This document shows, one piece after another, positions 45,024 to 55,508 of a stretch of 64,000 nt of DNA (position 1 is its first letter; each line of letters begins with the position of its first letter). Under the pieces are notes generated by a model. It was not told where the DNA came from, did no database searches, and was given only the letters and a program-made list of their open reading frames with translations. The stretch is taken from positions 85,264-149,263 of the forward strand of contig NZ_CAJXST010000008.1 of NCBI RefSeq assembly GCF_913061305.1. Reading direction: 5' to 3'. A program made the position numbers and the translations under genes. The DNA comes from an uncultured Porticoccus sp. GTDB lineage: Bacteria; Pseudomonadota; Gammaproteobacteria; Pseudomonadales; Porticoccaceae.

Positions 45024-45589
45024 TCCGCCCTCAGAATGATCTGATCTGCAGTTGCAAAATCCAGCTCACCCACTAACCGCCACTCTCTGTCGGGCTCGGG
45101 AAGCACGCGCAGGTAATAACGTGATAGCAGTTGTTGATCGAGATCGGCACGGTAGTGACCGCGAGTAATCTCAGTCAGTAGCAACTCGCGATCACGTTTT
45201 GAGTCTGTTGGATGAAACAATAATAACGCAAGCTGCGCGGGTAACGAGTGGTCGGTATCAATAGTGACAAACAACTCACCACTGGTGGCATCCAGACGCA
45301 ATTCAGCCGAAAGCCCTAACTCCTCAGCACGCCGATCCTGCTCCAGTACCTGATTGATGGCGAGGCCGTCGCGGTAGTAATTATCTACCACCAGACTATC
45401 GGCCCCGGAAAACGCGATATAGACGGTCACCAGACTGGCGATCACCACGCTACCCGGCAGTACTATAAGGAACCAGGGCCAGAATTGACGATACCACGGG
45501 GGGCTATTGCTGTCGGTTGAAAGTGGCAAGGCTGTGTCCTCTGGCGTTGATTGTCGACGGAAATCCACGGTGGAAAAATGCTGCATCAA
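45020..45589 (-). CDS. ccoH: cbb3 oxidase accessory protein CcoH/FixH
   Basis: 189 residues with one N-terminal transmembrane helix (WPWFLIVLPGSVVIASLVTVY) and a periplasmic domain starting VVDNYYRDGLAINQ, the FixH signature. It helps assembly and stability of the cbb3 oxidase. It is placed between ccoG (14 bp away) and ccoI (4-bp overlap). Confidence 0.92.
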   Translation of the reverse strand: MMQHFSTVDFRRQSTPEDTALPLSTDSNSPPWYRQFWPWFLIVLPGSVVIASLVTVYIAFSGADSLVVDNYYRDGLAINQVLEQDRRAEELGLSAELRLDATSGELFVTIDTDHSLPAQLALLLFHPTDSKRDRELLLTEITRGHYRADLDQQLLSRYYLRVLPEPDREWRLVGELDFATADQIILRAE

Positions 45590-45603
45590 AAAATGACTAC
45601 TGA

Positions 45604-47031
45604 CTAGCGCTGCAAACGTGGGCCAATAAAGCGGCTTTCCTGTTGTGCGTGAATAACCTCACTATCAGTCGCCTCAACAACAAAGATAACGTCCGTATTA
45701 GGAACATCCAGCAAGCCTGGGTCAAGCTCGATTCTCACCGGCATACTCAACACCTCACCCTCCTTCACACTGACCACTTCCTTGCCGAGATAGTTGAACG
45801 GATAGTCGCCAGTCACCTGAATACTATAGCTATGGTCACGCGTATCCATATTGTTGATTTTCAGGGTATAGATATTCTCAACTAAACCCCGGGTAGTTTC
45901 ACGATAGAGAACATTCCGGTCGCGGATGACATCCACACCCAGCGGGATACGCGTCATGATGGTATAACCGAATGCTGAGACCATTAGGGCCAATGCGACG
46001 GCATAGCCGATAAAACGGGGCCGCAGAATACTGGTCTTGCCATATTCCATGGCGTGTTCCGTGGTAAAGCGAATCAGACCCGGTTCGTAACCCATTTTAT
46101 CCATGACGGTGTTACAGGCATCAATGCAAAGACCACAGTCTATGCACTCGTATTGAAGCCCATCGCGGATATCAATACCCGTGGGGCAGACCTGTACGCA
46201 TAGCGAACAATCCACACAGTCACCCTTGCCCGCTGCCCGATAGTCCTCATCTTTTCGTCGGGCACCGCGAGGTTCTCCCCGCTTCTCATCATAGGAAACC
46301 AGCAGGGTATCCTGATCAAACATGACCGACTGAAATCGGGCGTAGGGGCACATGTATTTGCAGACCTGTTCCCGGAGAAACCCTGCATTCATATAGGTCA
46401 TCACCGAGAAAAAAAACGTCCAGAAAACAGCCGCGGGATGTGCTGAAAAGGTAAAGAGCTCGGGAACCAGTTGCCGGATCGGATTAAAGTAACCCACGAA
46501 CGTCAGCCCGGTAACAAATGCCACCAAACCCCACAGCAATAGCTTACTGCCCCGGCGCAGGATTTTCTGGCCATGCCAGGGCGCTCTGTCCAATTTGATG
46601 CGCTGGTTCCGGTCGCCTTCACACCAGTCCTCAATGTACATGAATATCATGGTCCAGACGGTCTGGGGACAGGAAAACCCACACCACACCCGGCCTACCA
46701 GAACCGTCACGGTAAACAGGGCAAACGCCGAGATAATCAGTGCCCAGGCCAACAGCATGAAGTCCTGGGGCCAGAAAGTGATCCAGAAAATATGAAACTG
46801 GCGGGCCGGCAGATCAAACCAGATGGCCTGACGGCCATCCAGATTTATCCAGGGAAGCAGGAAATAGGCACTGAGCATCGGCAGCCAGGTCCAGCGCTGC
46901 AGATTTCGATAGAATCCAGGAAGCTGACGGGTCTGAATTTTTTCTCTCGTTTCATAGAGATCAAGAACCCGGATAACTTCCTCTGAGGACCGGTTGCCGG
47001 CTTTTTTTTCCGGCTCTTGTTCACCCGTCAT
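45604..47031 (-). CDS. ccoG: cbb3 accessory iron-sulfur protein CcoG (RdxA/FixG)
   Basis: 475 residues with about five transmembrane helices and two 4Fe-4S ferredoxin motifs in CVDCSLCVQVCPTGIDIRDG and CIDCGLCIDACNTVM. An additional conserved Cys pair lies in WCGFSCPQTVW. A C-terminal Ig-like domain follows. CcoG is a membrane Cu(II) reductase or redox factor that supports copper delivery to cbb3. It lies 35 bp after ccoP. Confidence 0.94.
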   Translation of the reverse strand: MTGEQEPEKKAGNRSSEEVIRVLDLYETREKIQTRQLPGFYRNLQRWTWLPMLSAYFLLPWINLDGRQAIWFDLPARQFHIFWITFWPQDFMLLAWALIISAFALFTVTVLVGRVWCGFSCPQTVWTMIFMYIEDWCEGDRNQRIKLDRAPWHGQKILRRGSKLLLWGLVAFVTGLTFVGYFNPIRQLVPELFTFSAHPAAVFWTFFFSVMTYMNAGFLREQVCKYMCPYARFQSVMFDQDTLLVSYDEKRGEPRGARRKDEDYRAAGKGDCVDCSLCVQVCPTGIDIRDGLQYECIDCGLCIDACNTVMDKMGYEPGLIRFTTEHAMEYGKTSILRPRFIGYAVALALMVSAFGYTIMTRIPLGVDVIRDRNVLYRETTRGLVENIYTLKINNMDTRDHSYSIQVTGDYPFNYLGKEVVSVKEGEVLSMPVRIELDPGLLDVPNTDVIFVVEATDSEVIHAQQESRFIGPRLQR

Positions 47032-47066
47032 TTAATTTTGACACTCCCGTTAAAAACCCTCAGACA

Positions 47067-47966
47067 TCATTGGTTTTTGGACAAGCTGTACACGTACGCA
47101 GTCAGCAGGTGTATTTTCTCTGCCTTAAGCTTGTCAGCCTGAGCTGGCATATTGCCGTTTCGACCATTGCGAATGGTATGACGAACCAGTGTGGGGGAAC
47201 CACCATACAACCAGATACCATCCGTCAGATTGGGCGCTCCCAACATCTTGTTACCAGTACCATCTGCGCCATGACAGGCTACACAATAGGTGGCGAATAA
47301 TTGGCCACCAGCCTCGGCTTTATCTGCATCATGCTCGCGGCCACTGATTTTGAACACATATTCGGCGACTTTATCCACGCCTTCCTCTCCCAGTGCCCCC
47401 CCCAGGGCCGGCATGGCACCCTGTCGCCCATTGACTAGCGTGGTCTTGATATCTTCCGCGCTGCCGCCGTAGAGCCAGTCACTGTCAGCCAGGTTGGGGA
47501 AACCATAGCTGCCCCTGCCATCGGAACCATGGCAAACCGCACAGTTATTATTGAACAGACGACGGCTCATTTTCATCGCCTCGGGATTGGCAATCAGCTC
47601 CTCAACCGGCGTTTCGCTATATTGCTCATAGAGCGGCGTATACTTCGCCTCTGCTTCGGCCACCTCTTCTTCCCACTGGCCTACCTGTGTCCAGCCGAGC
47701 ACACCACCAAAGTTTCCCAACCCCGGATACAACACCAGATAGACAACCCCGAAAATAACGGTGCCCAGGAACATCTTGAACCACCAGCCTGGTAGAGGAT
47801 TGTCATACTCCTCAATACCGTCGTAAACATGTCCTGTTTTTTGGGCCTCGCCCTCTTTGGTGTCATCGGAAACTTCAACCTTGCGGTTGGCGAGCAACAA
47901 CCATGTACAACCGACAATGGTGATTGCGGTAAATGCGATAATCCAGATACTCCAGAAGGTACTCAT
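47067..47966 (-). CDS. ccoP: Cytochrome c oxidase cbb3-type subunit III (CcoP)
   Basis: 299 residues with an N-terminal membrane anchor and two class I cytochrome c domains. The haem sites are CAVCH (about residue 142) and CVACH (about residue 228), each with a downstream methionine ligand region. CcoP passes electrons from soluble cytochromes to the core oxidase. It follows ccoQ by 14 bp. Confidence 0.96.
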   Translation of the reverse strand: MSTFWSIWIIAFTAITIVGCTWLLLANRKVEVSDDTKEGEAQKTGHVYDGIEEYDNPLPGWWFKMFLGTVIFGVVYLVLYPGLGNFGGVLGWTQVGQWEEEVAEAEAKYTPLYEQYSETPVEELIANPEAMKMSRRLFNNNCAVCHGSDGRGSYGFPNLADSDWLYGGSAEDIKTTLVNGRQGAMPALGGALGEEGVDKVAEYVFKISGREHDADKAEAGGQLFATYCVACHGADGTGNKMLGAPNLTDGIWLYGGSPTLVRHTIRNGRNGNMPAQADKLKAEKIHLLTAYVYSLSKNQ

Positions 47967-47980
47967 GTCAGCTCGTGCCT

Positions 47981-48160
47981 CTACTTATCTTCATCCTGAG
48001 AAGATTTGGTGTCATCAACTTTGGTGTCATCAACAAAGGGTAGTTGTGCCGCCTCATCAAAATCTTTTTTCTTACGGCCACTATAAGCCCACCAACAGAC
48101 CCCGAGAAAAGCGATCATGGTGAGTATGGTGCCGATACCTTGTAATGTGCCCTGATCCAT
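47981..48160 (-). CDS. ccoQ: cbb3-type cytochrome oxidase subunit CcoQ/FixQ
   Basis: A 59-residue product read directly from the gap between ccoO and ccoP. It starts [18 protein letters not shown], a single membrane helix follows (TMIAFLGVCWWAYSGR), then KKKDFDEAAQLPF as in known CcoQ proteins and a short acidic tail. CcoQ stabilises the cbb3 complex. Its ATG shares one base with the ccoO stop (TAATG), indicating coupling. The gene is short enough that automatic calls often miss it. Confidence 0.92.
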   Translation of the reverse strand: MDQGTLQGIGTILTMIAFLGVCWWAYSGRKKKDFDEAAQLPFVDDTKVDDTKSSQDEDK

Positions 48161-48774
48161 TAGCGTTTCTGCGTCAAAAGTGTGCCTAGCTGCTGGAGGT
48201 ACACCACCAGCGCATCAATTTCTTTCACTTCTCCACCGGCAAAAGGTGCAGCGGCATTGGCGATGTCCTCATCTGTATAGGGTACGCCAACTGTTCTCAA
48301 TGCCGTCATTTTGGCCGCTGTATCTTTACCAGTCAGCGTATTTTCAAACAGCCAGGGGAACGCTGGCATGTTTGACTCAGGCACCACATCCCTTGGGTTA
48401 TAGAGGTGAGCCCGCTGCCAGTCGTCACTATAGCGGCCACCAACCCGCGCCAAATCGGGACCAGTGCGTTTTGAGCCCCAGAGGAAGGGGTGTTCGTAAA
48501 CATGCTCACCTGCCACAGAGTAGTGACCATAACGCTCGGTTTCAGCACGCAACGGCCTGACCATCTGCGTGTGGCACACATGGCAGCCCTCACGAATGTA
48601 AATATCACGACCTTCCAATGCCAATGGTCCCAGTGGTTCAAGGCCTTCGACAGGCTGCGTCGTTTGATTCTGCCAGAACAGCGGAATAATCTGGGTTAGC
48701 CCACCAAAACTGATGGCAACCACGATCAGCACAATCATCAGCCCGATATTCTTTTCAACAATCTCATGTTTCAC
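48160..48774 (-). CDS. ccoO: Cytochrome c oxidase cbb3-type subunit II (CcoO)
   Basis: 204 residues: an N-terminal membrane helix and one haem c site [11 protein letters not shown] (residues ~61-71), followed by [26 protein letters not shown], a signature segment of CcoO. It is the membrane-anchored monohaem subunit of the cbb3 oxidase. It is 13 bp after ccoN and coupled to ccoQ. Confidence 0.96.
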   Translation of the reverse strand: MKHEIVEKNIGLMIVLIVVAISFGGLTQIIPLFWQNQTTQPVEGLEPLGPLALEGRDIYIREGCHVCHTQMVRPLRAETERYGHYSVAGEHVYEHPFLWGSKRTGPDLARVGGRYSDDWQRAHLYNPRDVVPESNMPAFPWLFENTLTGKDTAAKMTALRTVGVPYTDEDIANAAAPFAGGEVKEIDALVVYLQQLGTLLTQKR

Positions 48775-48787
48775 TGTTGTTCTCCTA

Positions 48788-50233
48788 TCAGACTGTACGG
48801 GGTTCGGCAGCGGTCACTTCCTGCTGCTGAACATCCCCACGAATGGTTCGCCAGACGTTGTAAGCCATCACCAGCATACCGGCAAAGAAAATCACACCAC
48901 CCAACAAACGCACATAATAACCTGGGTAACTGGCCTCAATTGATTCAACAAAGCTGTACGTCAGGGTCCCGTCGGTATTGAAAGCGCGCCACATCAGGCC
49001 CTGAGCAATGCCGTTAACCCACATGGAGGCGATGTAAAGGACAGTGCCAATAGTTGACATCCAGAAGTGCAGGTTGATCAGTTTTACACTGTACATCCGG
49101 GCGCGTTGATAAAGCACTGGAATCAGGTGATAGAGCATGCCAATGGAAATCATGGCTACCCAGCCAAGCGCACCGGAGTGAACATGACCAATCGTCCAGT
49201 CAGTATTGTGAGACAGCGCATTTACTGTCTTGATCGACATCATTGGGCCTTCAAAGGTCGACATGCCGTAAAAAGACAGTGACACCACCAGAAAGCGCAG
49301 GGTCGGATCGTAACGGAGTTTATGCCAGGCACCGGACAGGGTCATCATGCCGTTGATCATGCCGCCCCAGGAGGGTGCGAGCAGGATCAGGGACATCACC
49401 ATCCCCAGGCTCTGAACCCAGTCTGGCAGCGCCGAGTAATGGAGGTGGTGGGGGCCTGCCCAGATGTAGACGGCAATCAGCGCCCAGAAATGCACAATGG
49501 ACAGACGATAGGAATATATCGGTCGATCGGCCTGCTTGGGCACAAAGTAGTACATCATGCCCAGGAAGCCCGCCGTCAGGAAAAACCCTACTGCATTGTG
49601 GCCATACCACCATTGCACCATCGCATCGATTGTACCGGCATAGGCTGAATAGGATTTGAACGCTGTCACCGGGATGGCGGCACTGTTGCCGAGGTGCAAC
49701 ACGGCAATCGTGATGATAAAGGCCCCAAAGAACCAGTTAGCCACGTAGATATGCTTGGTGCGGCGTTTCATGATGGTGCCGAAAAACACCACCGCAAACG
49801 CCACCCAGACCAACGTGATCAGGATATCGATGGGCCATTCCAGCTCCGCGTACTCTTTCGAGGTAGTCAGCCCCAGAGGCAATGTGATTGCGGCGGCAAC
49901 AATCACCGCCTGCCATCCCCAGAAGGTAAACCCTATCAGCCAACCGCCAAACAGCCTTGCCTGACAGGTTCGCTGCACCACATGGTAGGCGGCGGCAAAC
50001 AGCGCACTACCACCGAAGGCAAAAATGACCGCGTTGGTGTGGAGTGGACGAAGTCGCCCAAAGTGCAGCCATGACTGATTAAAATTGAGCCCGGGCCAGA
50101 TCAGCTCGGCGGCGATAAATACCCCCACCAGCATTCCGACGATCCCCCAGACCACAGTCATGATGGCAAACTGTTTGACCACCCTGATATTGTATTCCGG
50201 CTGGCCACCGGTGCTTGCGACATTGCTACTCAT
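48788..50233 (-). CDS. ccoN: Cytochrome c oxidase cbb3-type subunit I (CcoN)
   Basis: 481 residues with 12 predicted membrane helices and the haem-copper oxidase ligands: the early [44 protein letters not shown], and [11 protein letters not shown] with the high-spin haem histidine. CcoN reduces oxygen at high affinity. It is the first gene of ccoNOQP-GHIS-SafE. A perfect FNR/ANR box 105 bp upstream fits low-oxygen induction. Confidence 0.97.
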   Translation of the reverse strand: MSSNVASTGGQPEYNIRVVKQFAIMTVVWGIVGMLVGVFIAAELIWPGLNFNQSWLHFGRLRPLHTNAVIFAFGGSALFAAAYHVVQRTCQARLFGGWLIGFTFWGWQAVIVAAAITLPLGLTTSKEYAELEWPIDILITLVWVAFAVVFFGTIMKRRTKHIYVANWFFGAFIITIAVLHLGNSAAIPVTAFKSYSAYAGTIDAMVQWWYGHNAVGFFLTAGFLGMMYYFVPKQADRPIYSYRLSIVHFWALIAVYIWAGPHHLHYSALPDWVQSLGMVMSLILLAPSWGGMINGMMTLSGAWHKLRYDPTLRFLVVSLSFYGMSTFEGPMMSIKTVNALSHNTDWTIGHVHSGALGWVAMISIGMLYHLIPVLYQRARMYSVKLINLHFWMSTIGTVLYIASMWVNGIAQGLMWRAFNTDGTLTYSFVESIEASYPGYYVRLLGGVIFFAGMLVMAYNVWRTIRGDVQQQEVTAAEPRTV

Positions 50234-50306
50234 TGCATTTTCTCGTCATTAATCCGTTCTTTGGAACCCATGAGAATAGCCTTCAACTCCCCAAACTACT
50301 CCCTGC

Positions 50307-50351
50307 GTATTATTCCCCAAACCCACCTACACTGATATTGATTTGCATCAA
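50307..50351 (-). promoter_or_regulatory. FNR/ANR-dependent promoter of ccoN
   Basis: TTGAT-N4-ATCAA, perfect, at 50338-50351. A TAATAC element on the minus strand at 50307-50312 gives class II spacing. Located between argG and ccoN, it points to ccoN. Confidence 0.75.
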
Positions 50352-50367
50352 CTCGAACAGGTGGCGA

Positions 50368-51591
50368 TCAGAAATCCATCTTGCGATTCTTGTTGGCGGC
50401 AATCCGCAAACGCAATGCATTCAACTTGATAAAGCCCTCGGCATCCTTCTGATCATACGCCCCGGCGTCATCTTCGAAGGTGGCAATTTTCTCATCGAAA
50501 AGACTGTCGTCAGACTGGCGCCCTACCACTGTGACGTTACCCTTGTAGAGCTTTACCCGCACCTTACCATTTACCACATACTGGGTCTCATCAATCATCA
50601 CCTGCAACATCTTGCGTTCCGGGGACCACCAGTAGCCGTTGTAAATCGTCTCGGCATATTTCGGCATCAATGCATCCTTCAAATGCGCCACTTCACGATC
50701 CAGCGTGAGTGATTCTATGGCCCGATGCGCCCGCAACATAATAGTCCCGCCCGGTGTTTCATAGCAGCCACGTGATTTCATGCCCACGTAGCGGTTCTCA
50801 ACCAAGTCTAGTCGACCAATGCCATTGTCGCCGCCCAGCTTGTTGAGATGCGCAAGTACCGTAGCCGGAGTCATGGGCTGATCATCAATTGCAACGATAT
50901 CACCCTTTTCATAGGTGAGTTCCACATAGGTGGGCCGGTCAGGTGCGTTCTCAGGGGAGACGCTCCAGCGCCACATATCCTCTTCAGGCTCCCACCAGGG
51001 GTCTTCCAGGTTACCGCCCTCATAGGAGATGTGCAGCAAGTTGGCATCCATCGAATAAGGGGATTTTTTCTTCTTGGTAGAAAAATCCACCGGGATATTG
51101 TGCTGCTCACAGTAGCCCATCAGTTTTTCACGGGAAGTGAGATCCCACTCCCGCCAGGGGGCAATCACCTTGATGCCCGGCTTCAGGGCATAAGCACCCA
51201 GCTCAAAACGCACCTGATCATTCCCCTTGCCAGTCGCACCGTGAGAAATCGCATCCGCACCGGTTTCATTGGCAATCTCAATCAGCCGTTTGGCAATCAG
51301 TGGCCGGGCAATAGACGTCCCCAGCAGGTATTCCCCCTCATAGATGGTGTTGGCACGAAACATCGGGAACACGTAGTCACGAACATACTCCTCGCGAAGA
51401 TCATCCACATAGATTTCTTTCACACCCAGCGCCGCCGCCTTGGCACGGGCCGGTTCCACCTCTTCTCCCTGACCGATATCCGCAGTAAACGTGACGACTT
51501 CGCAGTGATAGGTTTCCTGTAGCCATTTGACAATAACCGAGGTATCCAGCCCCCCCGAATAGGCTAAAACAACTTTTTTAATGTCGGACAC
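50368..51591 (-). CDS. argG: Argininosuccinate synthase
   Basis: 407 residues. The N-type ATP pyrophosphatase motif [11 protein letters not shown] begins at residue ~10, and the citrulline/aspartate-binding [18 protein letters not shown] is intact. It condenses citrulline and aspartate in arginine synthesis; argD and argF are also in this window, 8-11 kb away on the plus strand. It is divergent from pyrC across a 230-bp region. Confidence 0.96.
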   Translation of the reverse strand: MSDIKKVVLAYSGGLDTSVIVKWLQETYHCEVVTFTADIGQGEEVEPARAKAAALGVKEIYVDDLREEYVRDYVFPMFRANTIYEGEYLLGTSIARPLIAKRLIEIANETGADAISHGATGKGNDQVRFELGAYALKPGIKVIAPWREWDLTSREKLMGYCEQHNIPVDFSTKKKKSPYSMDANLLHISYEGGNLEDPWWEPEEDMWRWSVSPENAPDRPTYVELTYEKGDIVAIDDQPMTPATVLAHLNKLGGDNGIGRLDLVENRYVGMKSRGCYETPGGTIMLRAHRAIESLTLDREVAHLKDALMPKYAETIYNGYWWSPERKMLQVMIDETQYVVNGKVRVKLYKGNVTVVGRQSDDSLFDEKIATFEDDAGAYDQKDAEGFIKLNALRLRIAANKNRKMDF

Positions 51592-51668
51592 GACATGACT
51601 CCTGATTGGTATTTTGTGGGATAAAAGTGGGGGCTATTCTAATCCTTAAGCAGACAGTTTCACAGTGA

Positions 51669-51684
51669 GCAGGGCGGGCCCTGC
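51669..51684. repeat. GC-rich 16-bp palindrome upstream of argG
   Basis: GCAGGGC and GCCCTGC arms of 7 bp separated by two G, in the divergent region of argG and pyrC. It may be an operator or a hairpin in the argG leader. Confidence 0.35.
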
Positions 51685-51821
51685 CGAGTTTCCCTCATTC
51701 TGACTCAAAGTGGTTAATCCGGTGACTGACAAAGGACTCCCCCACGTTTCTTCTGTTAAGCCAGCAACGATTCCGGTAGCATTGATTGATTCAATGACCA
51801 CCTGTAGCAACCAACCTGACC

Positions 51822-52853
51822 ATGACTGAATTAACCATCACCCGCCCCGATGATTGGCACCTGCACTTACGCGACGGCCAATTGCTCGCCTATACCGTGC
51901 CTGATGCCGCGCGATATTTTGGACGCGCCATCGTCATGCCCAACCTGCTTCCGCCAATACTCAATACCACTCAAGCCCTCGCTTACCGAGAGCGAATTCT
52001 GGCCCATCGTCCAGCCGACAGTCAGTGGAAGCCGTTAATGGTGCTGTATTTGACCGACAACACCGACCCGGCGGAAATAGAACGTGCCGCGGCGTCAGGG
52101 CATGTGGTCGCCTGCAAGTATTATCCGGCTGGCGCGACCACCAACTCGGACTCGGGCGTCACCCAACTGGACAAAATTTATCCCGTCCTGGCGCGTATGG
52201 AAAAAATCGGCATGCCACTGCTGCTGCACGGTGAGGTCACGGATACTGAAGTCGATATTTTTGATCGGGAAGCGGTGTTTATCGATCGGCATCTCGGCAA
52301 GCTCATCAACAACTTTCCGGCACTGAAAATTGTGCTCGAACACATCACTACCCGGGACGGCGCCCAGTTCGTGGCAGAAGCATCGGCCAGGATAGCCGCC
52401 ACCATCACGCCACAACACTTGCTGTTCAATCGAAATCAGCTGCTCGCGGGGGGAGTCAGACCGCACTACTACTGCCTGCCAATCCTCAAGCGGCAACACC
52501 ATCAACAGGCATTGATTGCGGCTGCCACCAGTGGCGACCCCAGTTTTTTTCTGGGCACGGACTCTGCCCCACACAGCACTCATCGCAAGGAAACCGCCTG
52601 CGGCTGTGCCGGATGCTACTCCAATCATGCCGCGCTCGAACTCTATGCCGAAGTCTTTGATCAGGCCGGCGCGCTGGACAAGCTCGAAGGGTTTGCCAGT
52701 TTTTTTGGCGCAGACTTCTATGGTATGCCCCGCAATACTGACACTATCACGCTGCAGTTATCACCGTGGCAAAGTCCGACCAGCCTGCCTTTTGGCAGCG
52801 ACACTCTCACACCATTAGGTGCTGGAGAAACCAGGCAATGGAGCGTCAGCTAA
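51822..52853 (+). CDS. pyrC: Dihydroorotase (homodimeric class II type)
   Basis: 343 residues, like E. coli PyrC. Motifs: WHLHLRDG for the first two metal histidines, [16 protein letters not shown] with the carbamylated lysine, LLHGEV and IVLEHITT for further histidines, and LGTDSAPHS for the catalytic aspartate. It closes carbamoyl aspartate to dihydroorotate in pyrimidine synthesis. Its end overlaps the rnt start. Confidence 0.96.
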   Translation: MTELTITRPDDWHLHLRDGQLLAYTVPDAARYFGRAIVMPNLLPPILNTTQALAYRERILAHRPADSQWKPLMVLYLTDNTDPAEIERAAASGHVVACKYYPAGATTNSDSGVTQLDKIYPVLARMEKIGMPLLLHGEVTDTEVDIFDREAVFIDRHLGKLINNFPALKIVLEHITTRDGAQFVAEASARIAATITPQHLLFNRNQLLAGGVRPHYYCLPILKRQHHQQALIAAATSGDPSFFLGTDSAPHSTHRKETACGCAGCYSNHAALELYAEVFDQAGALDKLEGFASFFGADFYGMPRNTDTITLQLSPWQSPTSLPFGSDTLTPLGAGETRQWSVS

Positions 52854-53470
52854 ATATGCACCCGCCTATCTCGGATCGTTTCAGAGGTTTTCTCCCCGTG
52901 GTCATCGATGTGGAGACCGGCGGTTTTAATGCCGCTACCGACGCACTGCTGGAAATGGCCGCTGTCACACTGGCCATGGATGAAGATGGCATCCTCATGC
53001 CCAGCGAGATTATCTATCATGCGGTGATTCCGTTTGAAGGGGCCAATGTCGAGCAGGCGGCTCTGAACTTCACCGGCATCGACATCAACGACCCCTACCG
53101 GATGGCACTGGAAGAAAATGAAGCCTTGAGGGCCCTGTTTCAACCCATTCGCAATGCAGTAAAGGACGCGCACTGCAGCCGCGCTGTCATGGTGGCACAC
53201 AACGCGCATTTTGACCTGGGATTTGTCAACGCCGCTGTTGAAAGAAATGGCATTAAACGCAACCCCTTCCACCCATTTTCCTGCTTTGATACGGCCACAC
53301 TGGCTGGGCTCGCCTATGGTCAAACTGTACTGGCCCGAGCCTGTGAAGCAGCAGAAATAGAGTTCAGCAATGACAAGGCACATTCTGCGGCCTATGACGC
53401 TGAAAAGACGGCGGAATTGTTCTGTGGTATCGTCAACCGCTGGAAGGATCTCGGCGGATGGAGCAAGTAA
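52838..53470 (+). CDS. rnt: Ribonuclease T
   Basis: 210 residues from the ATG at 52838, which lies inside the end of pyrC; the ATG at 52856 is an alternative. It is a DEDDh exonuclease: [18 protein letters not shown] and [11 protein letters not shown] carry the acidic and histidine residues. RNase T trims the 3' ends of tRNA and other stable RNAs. The pyrC-rnt order is conserved in Pseudomonas and related marine bacteria. Confidence 0.93.
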   Translation: MERQLNMHPPISDRFRGFLPVVIDVETGGFNAATDALLEMAAVTLAMDEDGILMPSEIIYHAVIPFEGANVEQAALNFTGIDINDPYRMALEENEALRALFQPIRNAVKDAHCSRAVMVAHNAHFDLGFVNAAVERNGIKRNPFHPFSCFDTATLAGLAYGQTVLARACEAAEIEFSNDKAHSAAYDAEKTAELFCGIVNRWKDLGGWSK

Positions 53471-53541
53471 GCTGGGTAAACGGCATGCAGCAAATGCCGT
53501 CCGTCGAAAACCATCACCAACACCACCAAGGAATAGACATT

Positions 53542-53859
53542 ATGAGCGACAAGATAAGCGGCAAGGCCAAGGCAATCATCGCGCACATTACCCTGATAGG
53601 CTGGATTGTTGCGCTGGTACTCAACATGCAGAAACGCGACAGCTATGCATCCTTCTATATTCGCCAGTATCTCGGCATCATGATTTTCGGGTTTGTCGGC
53701 AATATGGTGTTCAGCATGATTCACAACTCACTGGTCATGATCTGGGCAATACTGGTGCTGGTGGCCTGGATAATCAGTCTTGTGGGCGCCATCACCGACA
53801 AGGAAACCGTGATACCCTATGTAGGTAGCTACTTTCAGGACTGGTTCAAGGGTCTCTAG
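53542..53859 (+). CDS. Small inner-membrane protein, DUF4870-like
   Basis: 105 residues from the ATG at 53542, with AAGGA 9 bases upstream; the frame extends upstream without a ribosome site. There are three predicted transmembrane helices (AKAIIAHITLIGWIVALVL, QYLGIMIFGFVGNMVF, LVMIWAILVLVAWIISLVG), like the Tic20/DUF4870-type proteins. Function unknown. It is 71 bp after rnt. Confidence 0.72.
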   Translation: MSDKISGKAKAIIAHITLIGWIVALVLNMQKRDSYASFYIRQYLGIMIFGFVGNMVFSMIHNSLVMIWAILVLVAWIISLVGAITDKETVIPYVGSYFQDWFKGL

Positions 53860-53907
53860 GGTAGAACCCCGCAGGATAGAACCCCCGGCGTCACTCGTCG
53901 CTGGGCT

Positions 53908-53930
53908 GGCCGGGCATTAACTGCCCGGCC
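53908..53930. other. Strong GC hairpin between convergent genes
   Basis: Perfect 9-bp stem GGCCGGGCA / TGCCCGGCC with a 5-base loop, in the 76-bp gap between the membrane protein and the ferredoxin gene. There is no U run, but the position suits transcript end protection for both. Confidence 0.5.
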
Positions 53931-53935
53931 CGCAC

Positions 53936-54256
53936 CTAATACTGGGAAACCGGCAACCTGACTATCAGACCATCCAGTTCAGCCGTGACCTTGATCTGAC
54001 AGCTCAGGCGGCTGGTTGGCTCCGGATCTGGCACCATCTCAAGCATCAACTGCTCACTGCCTTCGGGCGGGCCGACTTTATCAAACCAATCCTCGTCGAC
54101 ATAACAATGGCAGGTGGCGCAACTGCAAACACCGCCACACTCGCCAAGAATGCCATCAATCATATTATCGACGGCACCCTGCATAACAGACTCCCCCACC
54201 GGCACCTCAGCCTCATATTCTGCACCATTTGCCTCGACATAATGAATCAGCGGCAT
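53936..54256 (-). CDS. Adrenodoxin/putidaredoxin-type [2Fe-2S] ferredoxin
   Basis: 106 residues with cysteines C40, C46, C49 and C86 in the C-X5-C-X2-C...C pattern of vertebrate-type ferredoxins (around GECGGVCSCATCHC and RLSCQIKV). These carry electrons to P450 or Rieske-type oxygenases. The matching reductase gene starts upstream on the same strand, 31 bp away. No P450 is in the window, so the acceptor is not known. Confidence 0.92.
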   Translation of the reverse strand: MPLIHYVEANGAEYEAEVPVGESVMQGAVDNMIDGILGECGGVCSCATCHCYVDEDWFDKVGPPEGSEQLMLEMVPDPEPTSRLSCQIKVTAELDGLIVRLPVSQY

Positions 54257-54287
54257 ATAACAACCTCTATTTATCTATTACGGCCAA

Positions 54288-55508
54288 TCAACTCAGCCAG
54301 TTTTTAGGATCAATGGTTTCGTCAGCCAACGTCGCAGGGGCCACAGCAAGTTTTCTGGCCAACAGTTGCCTGGCAACCATAAACTCTTTTGGCCGGTTGA
54401 TACAATCTGCCGCCAGAAGCCGACCACCGCGAAGATACCAGGCAACAAAGCCTCTCTGCCGATCTTTGCCGCCCCGCAAGACCACCTGATCATAACCCTC
54501 ACTTAGACCGGCAATCTGCAACTTCAAATCGTATTGGTCAGACCAGAACCAGGGATAAACTTGGTACGGAACAGGCCGGTCGCAGAGCGTACCAGCCGCC
54601 GTTTTTGCCTGCTCCATCGCATTGGGAACGGACTCCTGGCGCACACGGCGTCCCAGCAAGTCGTTCGGGTGATTGGTGCAATCACCTGCGGCGACAATGT
54701 CCGGATCGGATGTCCGGGCCAACTCATCAACCACAATGCCATCATCCACCGCCAGCCCGCAAGCTTCAGCCAACTCCACATTGGGAATAATACCTACACC
54801 AATAATAATCAGATCCGCATGAAAACGGCTGCCATCGGAACAGACCACCGTTTTGACGCCACCATCATTTTCTATAGTCAGCACCTCAACACCCACCCGG
54901 ATATCCACACCCTCCTCGCGATGTACCCTGCTATAAAAATCGGATACCTCGGGCGCACAGACTCTGGAAAGGACACGCTCCTGTAACTCAAGTAATGTCA
55001 CGGCCATCCCCAGGCCACGTAATGCTGCAGCAGCTTCCAGACCGATATAACCACCACCGATAATGACGGCGCTCTTATCCGGTGAAATATTGGCACGAAT
55101 ACCGTCCACATCGGCAAGGGTTCGCAGGTAAAACACGCCCGGACTGCCAACCCCCCTGATGCTGGCGGGCCTGGCGCGTGCGCCGGTACAAAGGGCCAGC
55201 TTCTGATAACTCAATTGTTGACCATCGTCCAGGGCGATCATTTTTGTCGCCCGGTCAATGCTCAAAACACGGCGCCCGGTCAACAGATCAACACCATGGC
55301 TAGCGTAGGCCGCAGCAGGACGAATCAGGATATTATCGGCCGTTCGCTCGCCGGCGAGATAGTCCTTCGAGAGCGGCGGACGCTGGTAGGGGGCACAAGG
55401 CTCTTCACCCACCAACAGGATCTCGCCCTGCCAGCCCTGCTGACGAAGTGACGACGCAAGCTGTGCCGCAGCGTGCCCTGTACCGACAATAACCACCCGT
55501 CCCTGCAT
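54288..55508 (-). CDS. NAD(P)H-dependent ferredoxin reductase (putidaredoxin reductase type)
   Basis: 406 residues from the ATG at 55508, which has GGAG 11 bases upstream; the ATG at 55517 and a TTG at 55529 are alternatives. FAD-binding GTGHAAAQLASSLRQQG lies near the start, the NAD(P)H motif is IIGGGYIGLEAAAALRG, and the second FAD motif is around AAGDCTNHP. It should reduce the adjacent ferredoxin. Together they resemble the redox partner pair of bacterial cytochrome P450 or ring-hydroxylating systems. Confidence 0.92.
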   Translation of the reverse strand: MQGRVVIVGTGHAAAQLASSLRQQGWQGEILLVGEEPCAPYQRPPLSKDYLAGERTADNILIRPAAAYASHGVDLLTGRRVLSIDRATKMIALDDGQQLSYQKLALCTGARARPASIRGVGSPGVFYLRTLADVDGIRANISPDKSAVIIGGGYIGLEAAAALRGLGMAVTLLELQERVLSRVCAPEVSDFYSRVHREEGVDIRVGVEVLTIENDGGVKTVVCSDGSRFHADLIIIGVGIIPNVELAEACGLAVDDGIVVDELARTSDPDIVAAGDCTNHPNDLLGRRVRQESVPNAMEQAKTAAGTLCDRPVPYQVYPWFWSDQYDLKLQIAGLSEGYDQVVLRGGKDRQRGFVAWYLRGGRLLAADCINRPKEFMVARQLLARKLAVAPATLADETIDPKNWLS

